From the NCBI GenBank assembly GCA_002104895.1, contig MCFG01000101.1, positions 157,501 through 178,360 of the forward strand: 20,860 nt of DNA, written 5' to 3'. The notes below the pieces were generated by a model, which saw only the letters and a program-made list of their open reading frames with translations, had not been told where the DNA came from and did no database searches. Positions 1 through 9,219 of the stretch are shown in pieces. A program made the position numbers and the translations under genes. This DNA is from Anaeromyces robustus. Taxonomy: Eukaryota > Neocallimastigomycota > Neocallimastigomycetes > Neocallimastigales > Neocallimastigaceae. Numbering within the stretch: position 1 is the stretch's first letter; each line of letters begins with the position of its first letter.

Positions 1-1908
1 GAATATTAAAAATTGCTTATGTAATTGTAATTGCAATTGTTGTTGTAATAATCCAAATTTAATTAAAAATTATATTGAAGAAACTGTTAAACTTGACTTT
101 AATACTTTAGGAAATAATATTAATGATATTAAAAATAAATATAATAATACTGTGATTGATGATATTACCGATACCTCATTTATACAAAATTGTCAAGATA
201 TTTTCAGTGGTAATGGTATTAACAATAATGATAAATCCAAATGTACTAAATATTGTAATAAGGTAATTTTATTCTTTTTTTTTTTTTTAAATATATTTTA
301 TATTATTTTAATTTAAATAAAAATTGGTATCATTTATTTTAATTTATTAATTAATTATAAACCTATTATTAAAAACTTCCAAAATATTAATAATTTTATA
401 ATATATATAAATCATATAATACATAACAATATGAAGAATAAAAAGAATAACAAAGTTAGGAAGAACAGTGAAACTAAAATTGTAAGATTATATAAATTAA
501 TATATTACATAATAATATTAATAAAAAAAAATTTTGTTTTAAATAAATTTGAAATTTTAATGATTAATTATTATGAATATAAATACATATATTATTTTAT
601 TAAATAATCAAAGCATAAAAAGTTAAAGAATACTAGAAGAAATAGTTTAATTAAGAATAAAACTATTATGAATTCCATAAATAAAAAAATATTACCATGC
701 ATGAAAAATATACCGTTTATTCCAGCTTCATCTGTAAGACATATTTTATTATTAATATATATATATATATTTAACTATATAATGTATAATTAATATTAAA
801 AAAGTTATAAATTTAAAGAAATTACTAAATACTAAATATATATATATATATAAATTTGCTTTTTTTAAAAAAAAAATTAAAAAAGAAATCATCATGTAAA
901 TCTTATTCTCTTTTTGCAAATATACAAAAAGTATTATCCATGATTAAGTATCATAATGTAACAAATTGTACAATGTGTAAAAAGAAAACATGTGGAAAAA
1001 ATAATGAAATTAAAAAAATTATACAACCAGAATTATTTAGTAAAAAGGAATCCAGTAATAAAAGTACATTTCAAAGTATGTGTACATGGAATGAAGCTTT
1101 ATTAAAATTATTACATCTTTATAATAAAGAGTATGAAAAAAATATTAGGTTGGTATAAGAAAAAATTATTTAGCATACTAATCAATTATTGTATTATAGA
1201 TATTAATTTTATTATTAAACAATTAGTAATAAAGATTTATAAATTTATAAATATAAAAATAATACATATTATATCAAATAAAACATAACATTTAATAAAT
1301 ATAAAATATAGTGTATATAATGATTTATTAGATGATGTTAAAACATATAAAAATAATAATGAAGTCGAACAAAAAGAAAATACTGAAATTAAAATTTTGA
1401 AACTTTATAAACATTTGAAAAAAAAGGTAAATATTTATTTTTGTTAAAGTCTTTTATTATTATATTTATTAAGTATCATTATTAATTTTATTATTATATA
1501 TATAAATATATATATTATATATATTTAAAAAAAAAAAAGTCAAATGAAATGTTAATGATAAAATATTTAATTGAATGTCTACCTTCTGAATCTAATCTTG
1601 AAGATTTATTTAACGACGATAAAAATAACAATACAAATAAAAACGAAAGAAAAAATAATATGAGATTTAATAATTTTAATAATAAAAAAAATACAACACC
1701 TATTAAAATAAATAAAATAGCAACTAAAATTTCTTCTTCTTCTTTATCTAAAAGCGAAAAACTAAAATGGAAAAGGTTTAATAGTAATACTCAATATCGA
1801 AATAAAAAGAATAATAATACTTATCTAACATCAACTCTAGAATTATTAAAGTTTTCTCAAAAAATACAAGATTTCTTATCACAGGAACACTATTTAAGAT
1901 CTACTTAA
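1..1908 (+). CDS. Partial multi-exon gene, Lys/Asn-rich protein with Cys clusters (5' end outside window)
   Basis: Function not recognised. My exon reading is join(<2..262, 437..481, 614..733, 886..1148, 1312..1426, 1540..1908), giving 390 residues with all junctions in phase. Donors are GTAATT, GTAAGA, GTAAGA, GTTGGT and GTAAAT; acceptors end in AAG four times and TATAG once. Introns are 174, 132, 152, 163 and 113 nt. The first exon opens with seven Cys in 11 residues (CLCNCNCNCCC) and later carries CTKYC; a further cluster (NCTMCKKKTC) lies in exon 4. The C-terminal part alternates helical Leu/Lys stretches with Asn/Lys/Ser low-complexity sequence and ends at TAA (1906-1908). There is no signal peptide or membrane segment in the visible part. 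Exon 4 to exon 5 is the least certain junction: the GTTGGT donor is unusual, but it is the option I found that fits phase with the TATAG acceptor. Coding status is supported by long stop-free exons in a stop-rich background. The start codon and N-terminus are missing. Confidence 0.62.
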
Positions 1909-3449
1909 AAGAAGTTGTTTTTTTTCTTTTTTTTTTCATTAATTAAAAATAGTACATAAATAATTTTAATAATTATATATTATACCCCTCCTATATATTC
2001 AAATAATAAATAATATATGTATAATGATACATTTAGAATTGATAGTATTTTTTCTAGAATGATTGTTTATTAGAAGAGAAATATATAATATAATATAATA
2101 TAATATAAAAGCATTATATTATAAAAAAAATAAAATTGCAAACACATATAATAAAAAATAAATGAATAAAAAAAAGCAATATAATATAGATAATAAAAAA
2201 TATCAATATATATATATATAATGATATTTTTTATTACATAATCTCTTTACATTTTTTTTTTCTTTTATTTTATATATTCTTTATTTTAAATTTTTTATTT
2301 TTTATATTTAATTTATAATTTCTAATATATTAAATATTTTATAATAATATAATCTATAATTTATAAAAGTCAAAAAAAGTAAATAATTTTTTTTTTTATA
2401 TTTAATATTTAAAAAAAAACGTTGAAATTGTTTAAATAGTTATTTATTATAAAAATTTTATATATTAATTAAAATATAATTATAATTTTATAAAATAAAT
2501 ATAATTATAAATAGTAAATATAAAATATAAATATTAAAATGCTATGGAATGGTTAAATATATATAACGATTTAAATAATAATTAATAATAATAATAATTA
2601 ATAATAATAATAGTTATAATAATAGTAGTAGTAATAATAATAATAATATTGGAATTTATATTACTTTTTATTTTATAAATATATAAGACCAATAGAACAT
2701 AAAAATTAAAATTAGTATTTATATTTAAAAATATAAATTTATAAATATATCTTAATTTTGTTGAATAATATTAAAAATATATCAACTGTTCATTGAATAT
2801 TTCAGTATTCATTTTTAATATATATAAAAGCTTAATAATAATTACTGTTTAAAGCATATATGAACAAAAAAAAAAAAAAAACAATATTTTAATTTTTAAT
2901 ACAACAAAAAGATCGAAGTATTTATAGAATATTCTAATTTTCTATATAAAATCATATTCACAAAATTCCTGTTTTTCTTTAAAAAAAAGAAAAAAGAATT
3001 TTGGATATATTTTAAAAACAGTATAAAGTTAAAAATATATTTTTAAACAGTTTTATGTATATGTATATATATCTGTTTATATATGGTTTTAATTATATAT
3101 ATTATATATATATATGTATTTAAAAATAATTTAAAAATATAATTTAAAAAAATAAAAAATAAAAAATAAAATATGATTTTAATTTTTTTACAATTTAAAA
3201 AAGATTTTAAAATAATTAAAATAATCTTTATTTTTAATAAAAATTATAATAAAATTAATTATTTATGGATAAAAAGAAAAGTTTTCAAACTGAAAATATA
3301 ATAAAAATAAAAATATATGTTATAAAAAAATAATATAACAAAAAAAATAATAAATTTTTTTATCTAAAACTATAGTTTTGAATAATAATAATAATAATAA
3401 AATTCATTTAATATTTAAATAGATATAAATATATTTTTCGGAAAAAAAA
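1909..3449. other. AT-rich intergenic region upstream of the lipase gene
   Basis: No gene is supported. The stretch holds T-rich sequence just after the upstream stop, (TAATA)n around 2088-2107, (TA)n runs near 2206 and 3095-3117, (AAT)n near 2576-2650 and 3380-3400, and A/T homopolymers. It contains the 3' end of the upstream gene and the presumed promoter and 5' UTR of the lipase gene. TATA-like strings are too common in this composition to name a promoter. A tiny Asn-rich frame at 2544-2585 (13 codons) precedes (AAT)n repeats with stops and is not called as a gene. Confidence 0.6.
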
Positions 3450-4813
3450 ATGAATAATAATGGTGATTTGCCTGGTATTAATAACCGTAATAGTCAAAAA
3501 CTAGTACATTCTAGAGGAAATAAAATAAGAGTTGAAAAAGAAAATGGTAATAGTAATCATTATGTTAAAATTTTATCCGAGAATAATATTCATGAAATGT
3601 TACAAAAAGAAAAAAGAGAAGAGGAATTAGAAGTAGAAAAAAAAGAAGAAGAAGAAGAAGAAGAAGAAAAAGATGAAAAGTTAAAAAGAGAAAAAGAAGA
3701 AAAAGAGGAAAAAGAAGAAAAAGTTATATATGGACCAGAAGCTCGTTTACATAAAGATATTATTTTTAGAAGAGTTATAAAATTTTTATTACTTTTATGG
3801 TTAACCAGTGGAATATTTTTAATATCAATAATTGTAGCATGTATTATTTTTAGTATAGGTTACGATTATTCTCAATTAAAAAATGTAAAATTTTATATTA
3901 TTTATTTATCTTTTATTTTTTATAGTAGTAGTGTATTTTTTATTTTTAAATCTTTATGGAAAACATATTTGAAAATCATCAATTTTATTATTAAATTTAA
4001 TTTTAATAATAATTCCGGTTGGGAAAATAAAATTAGAAAAAACATGGTTTATATTTTTCCTATTACATTAGTGATCACATATATTCTTATGATTATTTTA
4101 GTCTATAAAATGGGTGTTGTTGAATTAATTGATAATATTACTTATTATTTAGTTCCAGGAGGCGCTTTCACCATACTACTATTTAATTTATTTGCAAGAT
4201 CAAAAAATTATTATTTATTTTTAACAAAAATTAAAAATAGTCCACAATTAATCAATAAAAGTTATAATAATGATAATGATATTGATAATAATAATAATGA
4301 TAATAATAATAATGATAATAATGATAATGATAGTAATGGTAATATGGAAAAAAATAATATCATAAAAAATTTTTATATTTCATTTTGTACTGTAAATGGA
4401 ATGAAAATATGTCGATTCCTCAGAATAGAATATATTCTTAGTATTATTTCACATTTTTTATTATATGCTTTATTATTAAAATTTTTAATTTTAAAAAGCT
4501 TTAACCTAAAAAACAATAAAATGATTCTTTATTTATTAGAAGCTTTTTTAATAATATTTGTAATTAAAAGAATTATACAAAATTATCTGTTAATATTTGA
4601 TATATTTAAATTATTTATACAAAAATTTAAATCATTCAATAAAAAATTATATCAAACTATTATAAAAAAATTTATTTATAATAATTATGATTATATAAAT
4701 AAAAAAGTATCATTAGGTTCATTAAATAATGTATTTCTTGTAAATTTAAATGATTATCAAAATAGTAATAATAATATTCATAATAACAACAACAACAATA
4801 ATAATAATATTAA

Positions 4814-4875
<62 letters not shown>

Positions 4876-7115
4876 GTAATAATAACAATAATAATAATGA
4901 TAATGATGATGAAAATGATAATGATGATGATATTAATTTAACAAAAATTATAGCAAAACATTATTATGAAAAAGAGATAATTTCTACATGGAATTTTGAA
5001 AGATTAAAAGAAATGAAATATTGGTTACTTGTCTTTCTTTACAAAATTATTGTAATTATTATTGGTGCTATTTTTATTAACATTTTAGATCATAAAAAGA
5101 ATCAAAAAAAAGATGAAATGGATAAAAATTTTTTAATTTCATTATTATCTCAATCTTTTTACATATTACTTTATATAACCAAAGATATATTATTTCTATA
5201 TTATATCCATAAATTAAAAAAAATTACTGATACTATTACCTATAATACACATATTCATATTCTATATTTTATAGTTACGATTTCATCAATATTCTTCTTA
5301 GTATTAATATTTATATTTACCAGTAATAAATATATTTCATGGTCATATATTTTTATAACTTACACTGATTTTAAATTTTATACCGATCCACGTTATACTT
5401 GGAGTAATGAAGATTATAATGAAAATGATCAAAATAGAAATTATTTTATAGCAAATAGTTCAAACCAAAATAATTTAATTAATCAAAAATATATATCTAA
5501 TTCTAATAATTATAATAATAATTATGTTAATGATTATAATTATGGTGATGATTATAATAATAATAGTAATAATAATAATAATAATAATAAATATATTATT
5601 AAAAATAAAATTAATGATAATGGGGATGATAATAATAAAAGTAATAACAATAATAACAATAATAATGATAATAAAGATAATAATACCTATTATATTAGAA
5701 AAGAAATTAATGATAAATGGGGTAAAAAAATATCCATTAAAAAATTAGAAAAAAGATTTAAAAGAAAAGCTATGTTTATCTATTATTATTGTAGTTTAAT
5801 TATTTTTTTCATTTTGTTTATTATTTCCATTATAATTGTAGAATCAAAAGTTACCAGAAAACCAAAAAATGTTCCAACTTCTTCAATTCCTGCTCCTAAT
5901 TCATCATTAATTCCACCATTTATTTGTCAACAAAGTTTTAATGGATTATCCATTAATGAAATTGTAATATTAGCAAAGGCAAGTTATGCTTATAATATAA
6001 ATGATGCTGTACTAACTTGGAAATACGAACGACCACCATATGATGTTAATTGTCGATGTGCTGATTATGAAATAAAAACATATCAACAAAATACAAATAC
6101 TATTCAATTTAAAAGTAAATGTGATTGTTCAACAACTCCATCAAATTGGAGTAATTATACGACAATTAATATTAATAAACAAAATTATATACATAGTAGT
6201 ACTTGTTCCTGTTCACATATGATAATAAATACAAATTATACTTCTTCATATAATAATGTAAATGAAACGATTCTTATTAATGAATTAGGTAATAATTTCA
6301 ATTGTATGGGTTATAATATTAAAGCTGAAAATGATGATCCTATGGACGATGCTTTTCAATGTTCTATTAAAAGTAATAAAAGTTTAAATAAAAAGAAAAT
6401 GACTAAAAATAATTGTCAATGTTTTTTCAATTCATATTTAGAAGTTGGAGAATACTCCATAAAAAATACAACAGGAGTTCAATATATTGATTTTATATTT
6501 CCAGAAAAAGAAATGATTGTAATAAGTATTCGTGGTACAAGAAGTATAGAAGATATATTTCAAAATATATATCTTTGGTTTGCAACATCCCTTCTTCAAC
6601 TTTCAAGTTCTTTTAATATGATTTTACGATTTTGGCCAAGAAAATCTATTGCTAATATTATTAATGCTATTTCAAAAATAGTAAATATAATTGATAAACA
6701 ATTTACAGTTGAAGATGATATTCCTTATTCGGAAACAATGTTAGATCATGTTCAAAATTTAAAAAATTCTAATCCAAAAATGAAACTTTATCTTACAGGT
6801 CATTCTTTAGGAGGTGGAATTGCTGGTATTATTGCCTCAACTTTAGGTATTCCTAGTATTGCTTTTTCATCACCAGGTTTAGGTTATTCCTATAAATCTT
6901 ATAATATTACATTAGAAAATTTAAGTCAATATTTTTTAAATATTATACCGAATAAAGATCCCGTTCCATGTATTGATTCTCAAATAGGTCAAATTCAAAA
7001 TATTATGTGTTATAAAGAAAATTTTGTGGAATGTCATTTATTAAATACTACAAAACATACATTAAATAGTATGTGTAATATTGAACCTATTAATGATTTT
7101 TTGAGTGGAAAATGA
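3450..7115 (+). CDS. Polytopic membrane protein with C-terminal class 3 lipase (alpha/beta-hydrolase) domain
   Basis: This is a predicted triacylglycerol or phospholipid hydrolase anchored in a membrane; the substrate is unknown. It is one uninterrupted frame of 1221 residues, with its ATG after an A-rich leader (GGAAAAAAAAATG). Order: a hydrophilic N-terminus with a Glu/Lys coil (about 53-90); hydrophobic segments near 111-136, 147-166, 199-220, 231-251, 328-348, 358-385, 525-547, 561-585, 600-625 and 774-800; Asn-rich linkers at about 433-505 and 655-748; then a 420-residue C-terminal part with many Cys (CRC, CDC, CSC, CQC) and several N-glycosylation sequons. The lipase core has IRGT (Arg1028), the nucleophile motif GHSLGGG (Ser1119), Asp1170 in NKDPVP and His1196 in ECHLL (His1203 is an alternative). 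Known class 3 lipases with membrane anchors include ATG15 (one segment) and diacylglycerol lipases (four). Ten or so segments is unusual, so neither name is assigned. The catalytic set looks intact. Confidence 0.88.
4747..4950 (+). repeat. Asn-codon repeat (AAT)n/(AAC)n inside lipase gene, linker 1
   Basis: A mostly AAT trinucleotide array with scattered AAC, AGT and GAT codons encodes a long polyasparagine tract, followed by an Asp/Asn/Glu-rich stretch, between membrane segments 6 and 7. It stays in frame throughout. Slippage-prone arrays like this vary between alleles, so the exact length in the assembly may not be reliable. Confidence 0.85.
5400..5690 (+). repeat. Asn/Asp/Tyr-rich low-complexity linker 2 in lipase gene
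   Basis: A second AAT-dominated segment mixed with GAT, TAT, AGT and AAA codons lies between membrane segments 9 and 10. It encodes a hydrophilic, probably disordered linker. Together with linker 1 it divides the membrane part into blocks of six, three and one hydrophobic segments. Confidence 0.75.
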
Positions 7116-7137
7116 AAAAAAAAAAATTTTTTTTTTT
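7115..7137. repeat. A12-T11 palindromic tract at the lipase stop codon
   Basis: The last base of the TGA stop begins a run of 12 A followed directly by 11 T, flanked by ATG and CAT, so the whole is a near-perfect palindrome. It can form a hairpin in RNA and may take part in 3'-end formation, which is inference. Similar A-run/T-run junctions occur elsewhere in the window. Confidence 0.7.
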
Positions 7138-7463
7138 CATTAATCAATATTTCTCTATCGACAGTTGATTATTAAAAAATATTGAAAAATATATATGAAA
7201 AATTATTATATATATAAAAAATTATGTAATATGAAAATAATAATAAAAAAAATAATAATTATGTAATTTGAAATTAATAAAAAAATAATAAACTTAACAA
7301 ATATTATAATATATATATAATGGCTTGTATTATTTTTTTTTTTTATTTTGAATAATTTTAAAGACGTCTAGAATTATAAAAGACAAATTATATAATAAAA
7401 GAAAAAAAATAATTTTAAATAATAATAGAAATAGTAATAATAATAGTAAATAGTAATAATAAT

Positions 7464-7520
7464 AGTAATTAATAATAGTAATAGTAATTAATAATAGTAA
7501 TAGTAATTAATAATAGTAAT
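7464..7520. repeat. 19-bp tandem repeat, three exact copies
   Basis: Three identical head-to-tail copies of a 19-bp unit (AGTAATTAATAATAGTAAT) are followed by a diverging partial copy. They lie in a broader AAT/AGT-rich patch (about 7420-7545) that reads like degenerate Asn/Ser codons but is broken by stops. Confidence 0.8.
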
Positions 7521-7763
7521 ACTAATAGTTAATAGTAATAATGGTAATTAATATTCATCAAAATTTATTTTGATTAGTTCTAAATAATACACATATTACA
7601 ATTAAAAAAGTGAAAAATAATTAAAAAAATTTTAACAGTATATATTCAATAATGAAATAAATAAAAAATAAATAATTACAAAGCAAAATAAAATATTACA
7701 TAGTTAAAATTTAAAATAGTTGTTTTTTATAAATTATTTTTTATGTTTTTTTTTTATTTATTG

Positions 7764-7806
<43 letters not shown>
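7764..7806. repeat. (TTTA)n microsatellite
   Basis: About ten uninterrupted TTTA units. The same motif recurs less regularly near 15890-15950, 16075-16100 and 16650-16740. Confidence 0.85.
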
Positions 7807-7807
<1 letters not shown>

Positions 7808-8364
7808 TTTCTAAATTTTATTTTAATATTTTATAATTAATAATATATTCTATAAAAGTTTTATTTATCGTTATAAAAGAAGATAAAAAAAAAATATATT
7901 TTTTTGATTATATTTTTTTTTTTTTATTTAAATTTATTTTTAAACTATAAAAAAAAATTGAATGACATTATTGAAAATATTTTTATTATTATAATTAAAT
8001 GAAAAAAGATTTAGAATAAAAATTGAAAAAAAAAAAAAAAAAATAAAAATAAAAGAAAAATAAAAAAATAATAATAAAAAAAAATCAATATACAATAAAA
8101 AAAAATATAATAAAAAAAATTAAAAAAATTTTTTTTATTATATTTTATAATTTTTATATATATATTTTATATTCTATGTTTTTTATAACTATTATTTAAT
8201 TTATGTTTTTTTAATAAGAGTTTTAATAAAAACTATAAAAAATTTTATAAAATATTTTCTTTTTTTTATATAATATAATCTCTTAAAAATAAACATAAAA
8301 TAAAAATATTATTTTTTTTTATAGTTTAATAAATTTTTATCTGTAAATAAAATTTACGATATTT

Positions 8365-8366
<2 letters not shown>

Positions 8367-8407
<41 letters not shown>

Positions 8408-8430
8408 ATTTTGATTTTGATTTTGATTTA
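8367..8430. repeat. T40 homopolymer followed by (GATTTT)n
   Basis: A run of 40 T leads into four GATTTT-type units (8407-8430, the last ending in A). Homopolymer length should be treated as approximate because sequencing and assembly often miscount such runs. Confidence 0.8.
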
Positions 8431-8819
8431 ATTATATTATTATTGTTATTATTATTATTATTATTAAAATGTCAATATTAAATTTGGACATTTTTTTTTA
8501 TTTTTAATATTTAGAATTATTATATTGTAATTGTATTTTTGTTTTATTGTATTTTGTTTTATTTTTAATTTATTATTATTTTTTTTTTACTTTGGGTGTT
8601 TTAATTTTTTTTTTTTCTTTTTGTTATTGAATTGTTTTTTTTTTTTTTTTTTTCAATTTTTGTTAATTTTATCAAATAATTAAAAAATTAGATATATTTA
8701 CATCTTTAAATAACTTCGTTTAATGTTCGTATAATAAGTTTTTGTTTTCTTAAATAATAAATTTTTTAATTAATTGTTAAAATTGATGAAAACTTTTTTC
8801 TTCTTTAAAAAGTTTACTT

Positions 8820-8824
<5 letters not shown>

Positions 8825-8858
<34 letters not shown>
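8825..8858. repeat. T34 homopolymer
   Basis: An uninterrupted run of 34 T in the intergenic region. On the minus strand it is poly(A), but no retrocopied sequence is recognisable beside it. Confidence 0.75.
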
Positions 8859-8863
<5 letters not shown>

Positions 8864-9219
8864 TATTGTACTTAATTTTATTATTTTTATTATATTTTAT
8901 TTGGATTTTTTTTTTATTGTTTTGTTTTGTTTTGTTTTGTTGATTAAATAATTTATATTGACAGATGATAATGAATACCTTAAATTATAAAACTTTTTTT
9001 TTTTTTTTTATTATGATATTATAATAACTAATTTGTAAAATATTATGTATTACTTGTATAAAAAAAAAAAAAAAAAGCTTGTATATTATAATAAATAATA
9101 TTTAATTATTATTTTTATTAAATTCTATTTTTGATTTTGATTTTATGTTATATATATATATGTATTAATATATATATTGCATATTGCATTTGTATATTAT
9201 ATATATTGCATTTTTATGA

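Larger units (their letters stand above)
7116..9219. other. AT-rich intergenic region between convergent genes
   Basis: No gene is seen on either strand. It holds the 3' ends of two converging transcription units, a 19-bp tandem repeat, a (TTTA)n array, two long T runs, (GATTTT)n, (TTTTG)n near 8919-8941, and a TTGCAT motif repeated near 9176-9212 just beyond the 3' end of the minus-strand gene. Confidence 0.65.

Noticed and set aside
856-885. N-terminal extension of exon 4 from a TTG
   Set aside because: It encodes only a poly-Lys stretch from an A run. An in-phase acceptor at 885 and the continuing gene structure make it intronic.
2544-2650. Small Asn-rich coding exon
   Set aside because: The frame is only 13 codons, and the following AAT/AGT repeats carry stops. 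There is no matching splice partner.
4750-4941. Poly-isoleucine frame
   Set aside because: It is the +1 reading of the (AAT)n asparagine array of the lipase gene.
7420-7545. Degenerate Asn/Ser-coding pseudogene
   Set aside because: The simple 19-bp and AAT/AGT repeats explain the pattern without assuming former coding.
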